A DNA stretch of 64,000 bases from Anderseniella sp963759095 (GCA_963759095.1 CAVWYF010000016.1:1-64000), one strand, 5' to 3'. Shown: positions 53,910 to 63,489, counted from the first letter of the stretch. Notes: generated by a model not told the origin, from the letters alone. Numbers and translations are program-made.

Positions 53910-55142
53910 TCAGGTTTTGGACTGAGTTATGTAATCAACAAAGCGGGCAAACAGATAGTGCAAATCCTGCGGGCCGGGAGATGCTTCGGGGTGATGTTGC
54001 ACCGAAAACACCGGCTTTCCTTCAAGTTGAATGCCGCAGTTCGAGCCATCAAACAGGGATACATGGGTTTCGGCAACGCCTTCCGGCAGGGATTTTCCAT
54101 CCACTGCGAAGCCGTGGTTCATGGAGGTTATCTCAACCTTGCCGGTGGTATGGTCCTTGACCGGGTGATTGGCACCGTGATGACCCTGGTGCATTTTTAC
54201 GGTCGTGCCGCCCAGGGCCAGAGCCAGCATCTGATGGCCCAGACAAATACCAAACACCGGTTTGCCACTGTCAATAAGTTTGCGGATTTCGGGTACGGCA
54301 TATTCGCCGGTTGCTGCCGGATCGCCTGGACCGTTTGAAAGAAACACACCGTCCGGATCAAGGCCAAGGATCTCTTCGCCGGTTGTGTTGCCGGGCACCA
54401 CGGTGACCTTGCAGCCCTGCTGTGCCAGGCAACGCAGGATGTTCCGCTTGGCGCCGAAATCCATGGCTACAACATGATGGCGCGGGTTTTGTTGCTGACC
54501 AAATCCGGTGCTCCAGTCCCACAGGGTTTCATCCCAGTCATAGCGCTGGGTGCAGGAAACCTCCTTGGCCAGATCCATCCCTTCAAGACCGGGCCATTTG
54601 GCGGCCTGCCGGGTCAGCGCACTGACATCAAACTTTGCTTTGGCGTTGTGCGCAATCACGGCATTCGGCATTCCGTGGTCGCGGATCAGGGATGTGAGAG
54701 CCCGGGTGTCCACCCCGGCAATGCCGATAATGTTGCGGGCTTTCAACCAGGCATCAAGATGCTTGGTGGCACGGTAGTTGGAAGGATTGGTGACGTCGGC
54801 TTTCAGGACACAGCCGCGTACACCTGATGTTGCAGCAAGATTGAACGTCTCGATGTCTTCGTCATTGGCACCGACATTGCCGATATGCGGGAAGGTGAAT
54901 GTGATGATCTGGCCTGCATAGGAGGGATCGGTCAGGATTTCCTGATAGCCGGTGATGGCTGTGTTGAAACAGAGTTCTCCGGTGGCATTGCCGGTTGCGC
55001 CGAGCCCGGTACCTTCAATCACCGTTCCATCGGCCAGAACCAGCCGGGCCGTCATGGCTGGTTCAGTCCAGGCAGGCGTGCTTACAACGCCACTGCCGGT
55101 GGTTGGATTTGCCGGGCGGGAAGATGACTTTGTGGGCGGCAT
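53910..55142 (-). CDS. carA: Carbamoyl-phosphate synthase small chain
   Basis: The glutamine amidotransferase subunit that delivers ammonia to CarB; 410 residues. The N-terminal domain begins TARLVLADGTVIEGTGLGAT; the GATase domain has the nucleophile Cys in FGICLGHQML and the His-Glu pair near QHHPEASPGP. The frame is open to 55586; the ATG at 55142 keeps the AWTEPAMTARLVLADG segment seen in related proteins, while an ATG at 55055 would lose it. It is divergent from the yqeY gene, as in many Hyphomicrobiales. Confidence 0.96.
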   Translation of the reverse strand: MPPTKSSSRPANPTTGSGVVSTPAWTEPAMTARLVLADGTVIEGTGLGATGNATGELCFNTAITGYQEILTDPSYAGQIITFTFPHIGNVGANDEDIETFNLAATSGVRGCVLKADVTNPSNYRATKHLDAWLKARNIIGIAGVDTRALTSLIRDHGMPNAVIAHNAKAKFDVSALTRQAAKWPGLEGMDLAKEVSCTQRYDWDETLWDWSTGFGQQQNPRHHVVAMDFGAKRNILRCLAQQGCKVTVVPGNTTGEEILGLDPDGVFLSNGPGDPAATGEYAVPEIRKLIDSGKPVFGICLGHQMLALALGGTTVKMHQGHHGANHPVKDHTTGKVEITSMNHGFAVDGKSLPEGVAETHVSLFDGSNCGIQLEGKPVFSVQHHPEASPGPQDLHYLFARFVDYITQSKT

Positions 55143-55392
55143 CGGCCTTCCAGGAAATTCCTGGCCTTTTATTTGAAAGGTGCTGCCTTGCGCAAAAGCT
55201 GCGTTCGGGCAATTTGGCGGGAAACTAGATAGCCGCACTGCCTGCGTCAAGCACCGGCAGGTAGGCAGTCCCCGTGATTTTGCATGAATTGTGACGTTTT
55301 GGGTCTGCGGCTTGCGTGGCTCAGACGGTGAGGGTATCAATTGGGCGGTCGTCGCCCCTCGATTTGAAGCTCTGCCATGAAAGGCAATACAG

Positions 55393-55857
55393 ATGAGTGA
55401 TTCTATCCGTGACCGTGTCAGCGCCCTCATGAAAGATGCCATGCGTGGGCAAGACAAGACGCGGCTTTCAACCCTGAGGTTGATTTCGGCGGCATTCAAG
55501 GATCGCGAAATCCAGAACCGTGGCACAGGTAAGGATGACAGCCTCACGGAAAGCGGAATGCAGGAAATTCTGTCGAAAATGATCAAGCAGCGGCGGGAGT
55601 CTGCCGAAACTTATAAAAAGGGCGGCAGACCGGAACTTGCAGCAGCCGAGGAAGCGGAAATAGAGATCATCGAAGAGTTTCTGCCGCGCCAGCTCTCGAT
55701 TGCAGAAATCGAGGCTGCCGTGTCCGGTGTTGTAAAGGAGCTCGATGCATCAGGTTTGAAAGACATGGGCCGGGTGATGAGTGTCTTGAAAGAACGCCAC
55801 GCCGGGCAGATGGACTTTGCCAAAGCCGGTGCCATTGTCAAAAACTTGCTCGGCTGA
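55393..55857 (+). CDS. GatB/YqeY domain-containing protein
   Basis: A 154-residue protein related to the tail domain of GatB, which contacts tRNA. Motifs are SALMKDAMRGQDKTRLSTLR, then MIKQRRESAETYKKGGRPEL, and EFLPRQLS. Function in the cell is unsettled; a tRNA-amidation or translation-linked role is assumed. It is divergent from carA and 138 bases from the next gene, in the conserved carA-yqeY-dnaG-rpoD neighbourhood. Confidence 0.94.
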   Translation: MSDSIRDRVSALMKDAMRGQDKTRLSTLRLISAAFKDREIQNRGTGKDDSLTESGMQEILSKMIKQRRESAETYKKGGRPELAAAEEAEIEIIEEFLPRQLSIAEIEAAVSGVVKELDASGLKDMGRVMSVLKERHAGQMDFAKAGAIVKNLLG

Positions 55858-55995
55858 GCTGCCTGAGCGCGAGACCGACCTCCCAACAAACCGGAAGCGT
55901 TGCTGGCCTTTTGCTATTGGCAAGTGTCTGCAGTGATCGCAGATTGTTGCCATATTGGTGTTCAATAGTCGCGCTGATTGCAACGGAGAATGGTC

Positions 55996-56655
55996 ATGAT
56001 TTCACGGCGCCAGTTGATTTCCGGCCTGGGTATCACCGGTTTGCTCGGTGGCTCGGCGTTGCCACTGTTCGCTGGTTCGACACTTTGGGCTCAGCAGAGC
56101 AGTAAACCCTTCTTCAAGGCGGAAGCCTGGGCGGTCAAACTGATAGAGGCGGCAGAATCCCAGATGGGACTGACCACTGTCTATGACCCGGCCTATACAC
56201 GGCTTGCCTATCCGCTGGGCGATGTGCCGATGCAGCGGGGTGTGTGCACGGATGTTGTCGTCCGGGCGTACAGAGCAGCATTCGGCATCGATCTGCAGAA
56301 GCTGGTTCACGAGGACATGAAATCGGCGTTTGCCGGTTATCCGGCCATTTGGGGACTAAAGCGGCCGGATCGCAACATTGATCATCGCAGAGTGCCGAAC
56401 CTGGAGCATTTTCTGAAACGGCGTGGTGCCGACCTGCCGGTCACCAGGGACGGCACGGACTATCGTCCCGGAGACCTGGTCACTCAGCGCTTGCCGGGAA
56501 ATCTGCCGCATATAGCTATTGTTACCAATCGCCCGGCAAAGGGTCGCAATCATGCGTTGGTGGTGCACAATATTGGCGCAGGCACACAGATAGAGGACCG
56601 CTTGTTCGAGTTCAGGATTTCGGGGCATTTTCGACTTGTGCCGGGAGTTGGCTGA
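55996..56655 (+). CDS. DUF1287 family protein, Tat-type leader
   Basis: A 219-residue exported protein. The leader is ISRRQLISGLGITGLLGGSA, a twin-arginine type. The DUF1287 core has GVCTDVVVRAYRAAFGIDLQKL, then HEDM, DRNIDHRRVPNLEHFLKR and DYRPGDLVTQRLPGNLPHIAIV, with a Cys-His arrangement like NlpC/P60-type cysteine hydrolases. Peptidoglycan hydrolysis is plausible but unproven. GGAG at 55985-55988 fits the ATG at 55996 rather than the one at 55990. Confidence 0.88.
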   Translation: MISRRQLISGLGITGLLGGSALPLFAGSTLWAQQSSKPFFKAEAWAVKLIEAAESQMGLTTVYDPAYTRLAYPLGDVPMQRGVCTDVVVRAYRAAFGIDLQKLVHEDMKSAFAGYPAIWGLKRPDRNIDHRRVPNLEHFLKRRGADLPVTRDGTDYRPGDLVTQRLPGNLPHIAIVTNRPAKGRNHALVVHNIGAGTQIEDRLFEFRISGHFRLVPGVG

Positions 56656-57096
56656 CGTCAGTTGAAACCCTGAAATTCCCAAACTTTCTGATGGATCATC
56701 ATGCTCTGGCGTGTAGTCAGTGGGTGCAACCTCAAATTGATTACGATGCCTTAACTGGGGGGAGCAAGTACTCCGCAATCCCTTCAGTCGCACCCACTGA
56801 TACGCAACCCCCTAGGGGGCTGTGTTGCGATGTTGAACGAATAATATCCATCCATTTGAAGTCAAAACAATTGCAAGAACGCATTACCAAAGTGAAATAT
56901 CGTATGCCGATCGTGATGATTTAATTAACCGGACGGGTAAATGAATTTACCGTTGCTTTGACGGACCCGCTCACTGCCCGGGATTGATGGTGGCAGCCCC
57001 GGCACACCTGAAAAATCTGCCCGTGAAATTCGACTCACAGTATGTGGTGATGCCGTGCTAATTCTGGACCACTGGATCGGGCCACATGGGTAGAAC
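56656..57096. other. Intergenic stretch before dnaG with a structured segment
   Basis: This 441-base gap has no family-like open frame. It contains the structured element at 56717-56829 and an AT-rich part (56840-56940) that could hold the dnaG promoter. Confidence 0.6.
56717..56829 (+). ncRNA. Candidate structured RNA or leader element upstream of dnaG
   Basis: An 11-bp outer stem (56717-56727 with 56790-56800) encloses 62 bases that include a nested stem (ACTG with CAGT, then GGAG-CAAGTA-CTCC). A second hairpin follows at 56803-56829, with CGCAA/TTGCG arms around CCCCC-TA-GGGGG. The combination exceeds what is usual in the neighbouring gaps. Whether it is transcribed, and in which direction, is unknown. 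Confidence 0.35.
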
Positions 57097-59046
57097 ATGC
57101 GTTTTCCGCAATCATTTCTGGATGAGATAAGGGCGAGGATTTCGATATCTTCGGTCATCGGCCGGTCTGTGCAGTGGGATAAACGCAAGACCAACGCCGG
57201 CAAGGGTGATTTCTGGGCATGCTGTCCGTTTCACGGAGAAAAGACGCCGAGCTTCCACTGTGAGGATCGAAAGGGCCGCTATCACTGCTTTGGCTGCAAG
57301 GAAAGCGGCGACATTTTTACCTATCTCGTTCAAAAAGAGGGAGTGCCGTTCCCCGAAGCGGTGGAGCGATTGGCGTCTGAAGCCGGTCTCCAGCTCCCGC
57401 AGCTTTCGCCGGAGGCAGAAGCTCGCGAAGAACGCCGCGCCAATCTGTATGACGTAATGGAGCTGGCCCAGGCGTTTTTTGTGGCGCAGTTGCAGGCATC
57501 CGCTGGAGCCAAAGCACGCGGCTACCTGTCCGATCGCGGCTTGTCCGGCGAAGTACAGCGGGAGTTTGGCATTGGGTTTGCGCCGAATGATCGCCATGCC
57601 CTGTCGAAGGTGTTGGCAACCAGCGACATTACAATGGACCAGATGGACGAGGCCGGACTGGTCATCTGCCCGGACGATGGCAAGCCCGGCTATGACCGGT
57701 TTCGGGATCGCATCATGTTTCCGATCCGGGATCCTCGCGGACGGGTGATCGCCTTTGGCGGACGGGCCATGAACCCGGATGCACTGGCCAAATACCTCAA
57801 TTCACCGGATACGCCGCTGTTTCACAAAGGCACTGTTTTGTACAACATGGATAAGGCCCGCAAGCCCGCCCATGATGCAGGAGCGCTGATCGCCTGCGAA
57901 GGCTATATGGATGTTATCGCCCTTACGCGTGCAAGACTTCCCCATGCGGTTGCCCCTTTGGGGACAGCGCTTACGGAAGATCAGCTTGCCATGATGTGGA
58001 AGGTCACGCCGGAACCGGTATTGTGTTTTGATGGTGATGATGCCGGGATGAAAGCTGCCTACAGAGCGCTTGACCTGGCGCTGGAGCGGCTGACACCGGG
58101 CAGTTCACTGAAGTTTGCGGTGCTGCCGGAGGGCGAGGATCCTGATGACCTGTTGACTTCCGGCGGACCGGAGGCTGTGCAGCAGGTCATAGAGCAGGCA
58201 GAACCCATGGCGAACATGGTGTGGCGGCGGGCCTTGTTGCGTAATGACCGTTCAACGCCTGAACGCAAGGCGCGTTTTGAGGCTGATCTCATGCAGACGG
58301 TCAACGCGATCGCAGATCCGACAGTGCGTAAATACTATGCCGATGACATGCGCGAGCGGGTATCAGCCCTGCTGCATGGCTCTGGCGGCAACAGATGGCA
58401 GAAATCACGAGGCCGCAAGTTTGGCGGTGCCCGTGTGTCCGGAGCCGGCCGGGGGCGCTGGCAGAAGGAGCCGTGGGAGATTGAAACTCCGGCCTCGCCG
58501 CAACTGCGGGCCATGGCCGGCAGGCCGGTTCACGATGCTGCGACGCAGCGCCGGACAGGGCTGATTCTGCTGACGCTGGCGAACCATCCGGTGCTGGCAG
58601 AGGAGATGATCGACGATATTGTCGCAATGGAAGTGCCAACAAGCGAGCTTGACTCTTTGCGCAGACGAATCATAGATACATGCGCCTCTGGGGCAGACCT
58701 TGAAAAGCACGACTTGCGTGACCACTTAATCCAGACCGGGATGGGCGCAGTTCTTGATGCACTCGATACCCAGGCAAGGCATCATGACTGCTGGTTTGCC
58801 GGTGCGGACGCTGCGGATGCAGATGCTCGAACCGGCTTAAAGCAGTTGGTGGTGATGAACCGGAAATTGGTGACGCTGGAAAAGGAACTCAAACGCGCGG
58901 AAATGCGCCTTGCCGAAGACCCTACGGAAGAAAATCTCAATCATCTCAACGAGGTGAGAGAGCAGTTGAATTCCATGGCAGGAGCGGAGGCAACGATTGA
59001 CGGGTATGGAGAGGCTTCCGGTCGAACGGCAAACCCTGCCGGGTAG
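57097..59046 (+). CDS. dnaG: DNA primase
   Basis: A 649-residue enzyme that makes RNA primers at the replication fork. The zinc-binding set is Cys43, His46, Cys64 and Cys67 (CCPFHGEKTPSF, YHCFGCKESGD). The catalytic core has YFL-like segments and the Toprim motif IACEGYMDVIALTRA, followed by VLCFDGDDAGMKAA. The C-terminal helicase-binding region is less conserved. It lies upstream of rpoD, as in the macromolecular-synthesis operon, but the 217-base gap suggests a separate rpoD promoter. Confidence 0.97.
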   Translation: MRFPQSFLDEIRARISISSVIGRSVQWDKRKTNAGKGDFWACCPFHGEKTPSFHCEDRKGRYHCFGCKESGDIFTYLVQKEGVPFPEAVERLASEAGLQLPQLSPEAEAREERRANLYDVMELAQAFFVAQLQASAGAKARGYLSDRGLSGEVQREFGIGFAPNDRHALSKVLATSDITMDQMDEAGLVICPDDGKPGYDRFRDRIMFPIRDPRGRVIAFGGRAMNPDALAKYLNSPDTPLFHKGTVLYNMDKARKPAHDAGALIACEGYMDVIALTRARLPHAVAPLGTALTEDQLAMMWKVTPEPVLCFDGDDAGMKAAYRALDLALERLTPGSSLKFAVLPEGEDPDDLLTSGGPEAVQQVIEQAEPMANMVWRRALLRNDRSTPERKARFEADLMQTVNAIADPTVRKYYADDMRERVSALLHGSGGNRWQKSRGRKFGGARVSGAGRGRWQKEPWEIETPASPQLRAMAGRPVHDAATQRRTGLILLTLANHPVLAEEMIDDIVAMEVPTSELDSLRRRIIDTCASGADLEKHDLRDHLIQTGMGAVLDALDTQARHHDCWFAGADAADADARTGLKQLVVMNRKLVTLEKELKRAEMRLAEDPTEENLNHLNEVREQLNSMAGAEATIDGYGEASGRTANPAG

Positions 59047-59263
59047 ACGAACAGGCATTCCGGCCCGACTCGACCGGCTCCAATGAAGGTTCGAACGAGG
59101 CAAGATAAACGGCTCTGGCGGCAGGCCAAACATGATTAAGGCATGTTTAACGCGGTATCCCGCATAAAGACATGCAAACCGAATGAGCGAATCAATAGTG
59201 CTGTGACAGTTCTCTTCTAAAGAGACCAGGCACAGCGCGAAACAGAAAAGTGAGCGTACAGGC

Positions 59264-61345
59264 ATGGCGAAAGCACAGGCACGCAGTGCAGCAGCACCCG
59301 CTAAGAATGCGGCAGCCGGTAAATCAGCTGACGATACCGAAACAACTGAAACCGTCGCCGACGGACCGGTACTTGATCTTAGCAATGCTGCGGTAAAGCG
59401 GATGATCAAACTCGCCAAGCAACGTGGGTTTGTGACCTATGACGAGCTGAACGAAGTATTGCCGTCCGACGACACATCCTCTGAACAGATCGAAGATATC
59501 ATGGCGATGCTCACCGATATGGGCATCAACGTGGTCGAGACGGAGGAAGAAACCGAAGACACTACCGAGGTTGCCCAAACTGCACAGACCGGTATCGTCA
59601 AGACGGCGTCCAACACGCCTGCGTCGGCTGATCGTACAGACGATCCGGTGCGCATGTATCTTCGTGAGATGGGTACGGTTGAGCTGTTGTCGCGCGAGGG
59701 CGAGATCGCCATTGCAAAACGCATTGAAGCTGGCCGCGAGGCGATGATCTCCGGACTGTGCGAAAGCCCGCTGTCGTTTCAGGCCATTATCATTTGGCGC
59801 GATGAATTGAACGAAGGCAAAATTCTGCTGCGTGACATCATCGATCTTGAAGCCACCTATGCCGGACCGGACGCCAAGAAGGTGGAAGCACCAACGCCGG
59901 AAGAGCGTGAGCGCAAGGAAAAGGAAGCCCGCAAGGCGGAAGCCGACAAGCGTGAAAAGGCCGCTGAAGAAATGCGGGTCAAGTCCCGCTCACGCCGCGG
60001 CGGCGATGATGACGTGTTGTCGGCTGATGATTTTGAGCCTGCTGAACAGCCGGACGATGATGAAGACGATGAGGATGAAGAGGCAAATGTATCGCTTGCC
60101 GCAATGGAAGCGGAACTGAAGCCGCATGTTCTTGAAACCTTCGACCGCATCGCCAAGACATATAAATCACTGCGCAAGCTGCAGGATCAGGAAGTTTCCG
60201 AAAAGACGGCACTGTCTCCGTCGCAGGGACGGCGCTACCGCAAACTGCGCGAAGAGATCATCGAAGATGTGAAATCCCTGTCGCTGAATGCGGCGCGTAT
60301 CGAAGCGCTGGTTGAGCAACTCTATGATATCAACCGCCGTTTGATCTCCCTGGAAGGCCGGCTGTTGCGTCTGGCTGAAAGCCACAAGGTGCCGCGCAAG
60401 ATTTTCCTTGAGGAATACCAGGGCGAAGAACTTGATGCCAACTGGCTGCGCCGTATTTCCCGGCTGTCCAAGCATGGCTGGAAGGACTTCGTTGCCAAGG
60501 AGAAGGATACGATCAAGGATATCCGCGAGGAAATCCATTCGCTCGCATCCGATACGGGCCTGCAGATTCCGGAATTCCGGCGCATCGTGCACGCGGTGCA
60601 GAAGGGCGAACGCGAGGCCCGCATCGCCAAGAAGGAAATGGTGGAAGCCAATCTGCGCCTGGTGATTTCGATTGCCAAGAAGTACACCAATCGTGGCCTG
60701 CAGTTCCTGGATCTTATCCAGGAAGGCAATATTGGCCTGATGAAAGCGGTCGACAAGTTTGAATACCGCCGCGGTTACAAGTTCTCGACCTATGCCACCT
60801 GGTGGATCAGGCAGGCGATCACCCGGTCGATTGCCGACCAGGCCCGCACCATCCGTATTCCGGTGCACATGATCGAAACGATCAACAAGATCGTGCGCAC
60901 ATCGCGGCAGATGATGCATGAGATTGGCCGCGAACCGACGCCGGAAGAGCTGGCTGAAAAGCTGTCCATGCCGCTAGAAAAGGTTCGCAAGGTGATGAAG
61001 ATCGCCAAGGAGCCAATCAGCCTTGAAACACCGGTTGGTGATGAAGAAGACTCGCATCTGGGCGACTTCATCGAAGACAAGAACGCCATTTTGCCGATTG
61101 ACGCGGCCATTCAGGCAAACCTGCGTGAAACAACAACCCGCGTGCTTGCCTCACTGACACCGCGCGAAGAACGTGTGCTGCGCATGCGCTTCGGTATCGG
61201 CATGAACACCGACCACACACTGGAAGAAGTCGGCCAGCAGTTCTCGGTGACGCGCGAGCGTATTCGCCAGATTGAAGCCAAGGCACTCAGGAAACTGAAG
61301 CATCCAAGCAGGTCACGCAGATTGCGGAGCTTCCTGGACAATTAG
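59264..61345 (+). CDS. rpoD: RNA polymerase primary sigma factor
   Basis: The housekeeping sigma-70, 693 residues. Region 1.1 is near residues 40-100 (RMIKLAKQRGFVTYDELNEV), 1.2 is DDPVRMYLREMGTVELLSRE, a non-conserved acidic stretch (about 245-272) follows, region 2 has YKFSTYATWWIRQAITRSIA, region 3 has EIGREPTPEELAEKL, and region 4.2 ends with VTRERIRQIEAKALRKL. Promoters of the genes here should be recognised by it. A strong terminator follows. Confidence 0.98.
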   Translation: MAKAQARSAAAPAKNAAAGKSADDTETTETVADGPVLDLSNAAVKRMIKLAKQRGFVTYDELNEVLPSDDTSSEQIEDIMAMLTDMGINVVETEEETEDTTEVAQTAQTGIVKTASNTPASADRTDDPVRMYLREMGTVELLSREGEIAIAKRIEAGREAMISGLCESPLSFQAIIIWRDELNEGKILLRDIIDLEATYAGPDAKKVEAPTPEERERKEKEARKAEADKREKAAEEMRVKSRSRRGGDDDVLSADDFEPAEQPDDDEDDEDEEANVSLAAMEAELKPHVLETFDRIAKTYKSLRKLQDQEVSEKTALSPSQGRRYRKLREEIIEDVKSLSLNAARIEALVEQLYDINRRLISLEGRLLRLAESHKVPRKIFLEEYQGEELDANWLRRISRLSKHGWKDFVAKEKDTIKDIREEIHSLASDTGLQIPEFRRIVHAVQKGEREARIAKKEMVEANLRLVISIAKKYTNRGLQFLDLIQEGNIGLMKAVDKFEYRRGYKFSTYATWWIRQAITRSIADQARTIRIPVHMIETINKIVRTSRQMMHEIGREPTPEELAEKLSMPLEKVRKVMKIAKEPISLETPVGDEEDSHLGDFIEDKNAILPIDAAIQANLRETTTRVLASLTPREERVLRMRFGIGMNTDHTLEEVGQQFSVTRERIRQIEAKALRKLKHPSRSRRLRSFLDN

Positions 61346-61398
61346 CGCGATGGCAGCCGGGTAGGGCTGCCGGCAGTTTTGTAACGTTTCATAGAAGG

Positions 61399-61426
61399 CC
61401 GGGCAGTTTGCCCGGTCTTTTTCTTT
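61399..61426 (+). terminator. Intrinsic terminator of rpoD
   Basis: A 7-bp GC stem (61399-61405 with 61409-61415) with a three-base loop, followed by TCTTTTTCTTT. Confidence 0.93.
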
Positions 61427-61563
61427 GTGCGGACAAACCTTCCAAGAATCGTTGCTGCAACCTGAACTGACGATGAATACGGGTTTCACTTTCCGTTCAG
61501 ATCAAATTGATCAATGTGCGGATCAACGGGTCGGGCATAAGAAGCAACAAGAAGGAAACTGTC

Positions 61564-61878
61564 ATGTACTCCCGCATATTCACGCTCTCCGCCATTGCTG
61601 CCGGACTGTTTGTCCTGAATGCCGGGTCGGCAAGTGCCGGCCTGCCAACCGGCTTTGTCAACGGTCTGGACTGCAAGGGTTTTCACCACTCCGGAACGGC
61701 GAAAGCCAAGAAACAATCCAAAGCAAAACAGCGTGCCCGCGGCAAATGGGAATCCATTGCGCGCAAGAACTACGGCTGGAGCTATCGCAAATGGGGCAAC
61801 GGCAAATTCAAGCACTATGACTGCTCCAAGCCTGGTGGCTGGTGGCACTGCAAGGCAGCTGCCTATCCGTGCAAATAA
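61564..61878 (+). CDS. Small secreted basic protein
   Basis: A 104-residue exported protein with a signal peptide ending at SASA (about residue 24). The mature part is rich in Lys and aromatic residues: HHSGTAKAKKQSKAKQRARG, then YGWSYRKWGNGKFKHYDC and WWHCKAAAYPC, with four cysteines. The pattern recurs in small alphaproteobacterial secreted proteins without known function. GAAGGAAA precedes the ATG at 61564. Convergent with the TfoX gene. Confidence 0.75.
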   Translation: MYSRIFTLSAIAAGLFVLNAGSASAGLPTGFVNGLDCKGFHHSGTAKAKKQSKAKQRARGKWESIARKNYGWSYRKWGNGKFKHYDCSKPGGWWHCKAAAYPCK

Positions 61879-61965
61879 ACCTGCTCGATAACATGACTGG
61901 ACAGCCGGGCCTGCGCAGGTGTGGCCCGGCTTTTCAGCTCGAGTTTGAAGACTTGCCCGCGTCGC

Positions 61966-62370
61966 TTAACCGGCTTTCTTCTTCTTGCGCGGCTTCCTGA
62001 CCTTCGGCGGCAGCGCTGCGGCAAACTCTTTGGCCGATACGATGATTTCGGTGAGTTTTTCCCGGTCGTCCAGCACTGCTTCCGGCAGTGCAACATACTC
62101 CCGCATTGGCCGGCCCGGCATGGGTTCGAACTGCTTGGCGCCAGCTTCTTCAATCAGCTGTTTCCGGCCGTTTTCACCCAGCCGCACAATCAGCGCTTCC
62201 TGGTGCAGGCCGGTGAACATGTTGCCGTTCACAAATGCGCATGGGTAACCGAACATCTGCCGTTTCTCGACGTTCGGCTCATCCGGCAGGACCGACGAAA
62301 ACAGCTCGACAAGTTTTGTCGGTGACTTGCGCCATTTGCCACCGGTTGAGGCTTTCTCCGGCTCAGTCAT
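61966..62370 (-). CDS. TfoX/Sxy N-terminal domain protein
   Basis: A 134-residue protein with a TfoX-N-like domain: LVELFSSVLPDEPNVEKRQM, then FGYPCAFVNGNMFTGLHQEA, and PMPGRPMREYVALPE. The C-terminal 20 residues are highly basic. It lacks the C-terminal helical domain of the competence regulator Sxy. Such short proteins are common next to ArsR or YdhR-like genes. The start at 62370 overlaps the upstream gene by eight bases, so this is the last gene of a three-gene operon. Confidence 0.85.
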   Translation of the reverse strand: MTEPEKASTGGKWRKSPTKLVELFSSVLPDEPNVEKRQMFGYPCAFVNGNMFTGLHQEALIVRLGENGRKQLIEEAGAKQFEPMPGRPMREYVALPEAVLDDREKLTEIIVSAKEFAAALPPKVRKPRKKKKAG

Positions 62371-62935
62371 ATTTATACTGCGGCTGCCATCCGTCAGGTC
62401 CGTCCTGCAGCAGGTTGAACATGTGCCAGACAGCACAATAATCGTCGAACGGTCCCATTGGCGTGGTGGCAATGCGCGTAATCTTGCCGTCGTCCATGCG
62501 GAATGATGACAGTCCGGGATGCCAGCTGCCGTCATCTGCGCGATAGCCCATGTCTGCAGCGAAACTGGAACCTTGGTGAGAAACCATCGGGAACCGCCAA
62601 CCGCGCGATGCAGCAAATTTCTGCTGGATTTCAGGTTTGTCGGGGCTGGATACGCAAAATGCCGCCCGGTTTGCCAGGTGAGGATAGATGCCGTTGAAGC
62701 CGTCTGCCCACAAGGTGCAGCCCGTGCATCCGGTCCCCATATTGTGAACCATCAGCAAATCCGGCTTGCCGCCGAACAGATCGGACAATGAGACATCACC
62801 TTCATTTGTCTTGAAGGTGTAGTCAGTTACCTCCTGCGGTGCGGCTTTCATCAATTCGGTCATCTGCTTGCGAAGCTCGACGATACGCTGATGCAAATCG
62901 CCCAGCTTCTGCAAATCGGGTTTGTGTACGGTCAT
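62363..62935 (-). CDS. DUF899 family thioredoxin-like protein
   Basis: A 190-residue protein of the DUF899 family, with a thioredoxin-like fold. Recognisable parts are YTFKTNEGDVSLSDLFGGKP, then MVHNMGTGCTGCTLWADGFN with a CxxC motif, and AFCVSSPDKPEIQQKFA. Biochemical role unknown, presumably redox. It overlaps arsR by four bases upstream and the TfoX gene downstream. Confidence 0.9.
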   Translation of the reverse strand: MTVHKPDLQKLGDLHQRIVELRKQMTELMKAAPQEVTDYTFKTNEGDVSLSDLFGGKPDLLMVHNMGTGCTGCTLWADGFNGIYPHLANRAAFCVSSPDKPEIQQKFAASRGWRFPMVSHQGSSFAADMGYRADDGSWHPGLSSFRMDDGKITRIATTPMGPFDDYCAVWHMFNLLQDGPDGWQPQYKYD

Positions 62936-63312
62936 GAACTCTTCTCCTCACGGGTCGGCGCAGGGCCTGTGTCCAGCAGCGTGGCAAGCAGGTCGAACTG
63001 ATCCTGCCAGTATTGTGTGTACCTGTTGAGCCACGCGGCTGCGTCGTAAAGCGGACCGGTTTCGATGCGGCAACGGCTGATGCGGCCGCTGCGTTGCTGT
63101 TGCACCAGGCCGGCCCGCACCAGAACCTGGATGTGCCGGGAGACCGCCTGCAGCGAAATGTCGAAGGCAGAGGCGATCTCGGACACAAGCAGTTCGCGCT
63201 CCGCGATCATGTCCAGAACGGCGCGCCGGACCGGATCCGACAAAGCGGAAAACACGGCATCCAGACGATGCTCGGCGATATCGGTGACATTGGTCGGTTC
63301 AGCTTGTGTCAT
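62932..63312 (-). CDS. ArsR-family transcriptional repressor
   Basis: A 126-residue winged-helix regulator. The DNA-binding helix pair is in SEIASAFDISLQAVSRHIQVLVRAG, preceded by FSALSDPVRRAVLDMIAE. No metal-binding ELCVCDL motif is present, so it belongs to the non-metal (SdpR-like) ArsR group. Two tandem TCAACA-N4-TGTTGA sites lie just upstream, so autoregulation of the operon is likely. Confidence 0.92.
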   Translation of the reverse strand: MTQAEPTNVTDIAEHRLDAVFSALSDPVRRAVLDMIAERELLVSEIASAFDISLQAVSRHIQVLVRAGLVQQQRSGRISRCRIETGPLYDAAAWLNRYTQYWQDQFDLLATLLDTGPAPTREEKSS

Positions 63313-63319
63313 GTGTGCT

Positions 63320-63359
63320 GACTATCAACAATAGTGTTGATAGTCAACAAGTCTGTTGA
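63320..63359. promoter_or_regulatory. Tandem palindromic operator for the ArsR operon
   Basis: Two TCAACA-N4-TGTTGA palindromes with centres 19 bases apart. The first extends to 11-bp arms (63320-63345, four-base spacer ATAG); the second spans 63344-63359 (spacer AGTC). Both lie directly upstream of arsR (start at 63312), where the repressor would block the promoter. Confidence 0.75.
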
Positions 63360-63489
63360 TTGTCTGAATGAGCTGATCAAACTGTCTGAAGCACTGCAGC
63401 TACTGCAATAATCCGGCTTGCCCCGGTTTGACCGCCACTGCTATGACGCGCAGCAGGCATCAAACTCGAAACCCGAGGGCAACTCACCC

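Noticed and set aside
59033..59100. GGTCGAAC and GGTTCGAACG between dnaG and rpoD as family A copies
   Set aside because: The short matches lack the outer stem partner and the inner hairpin.
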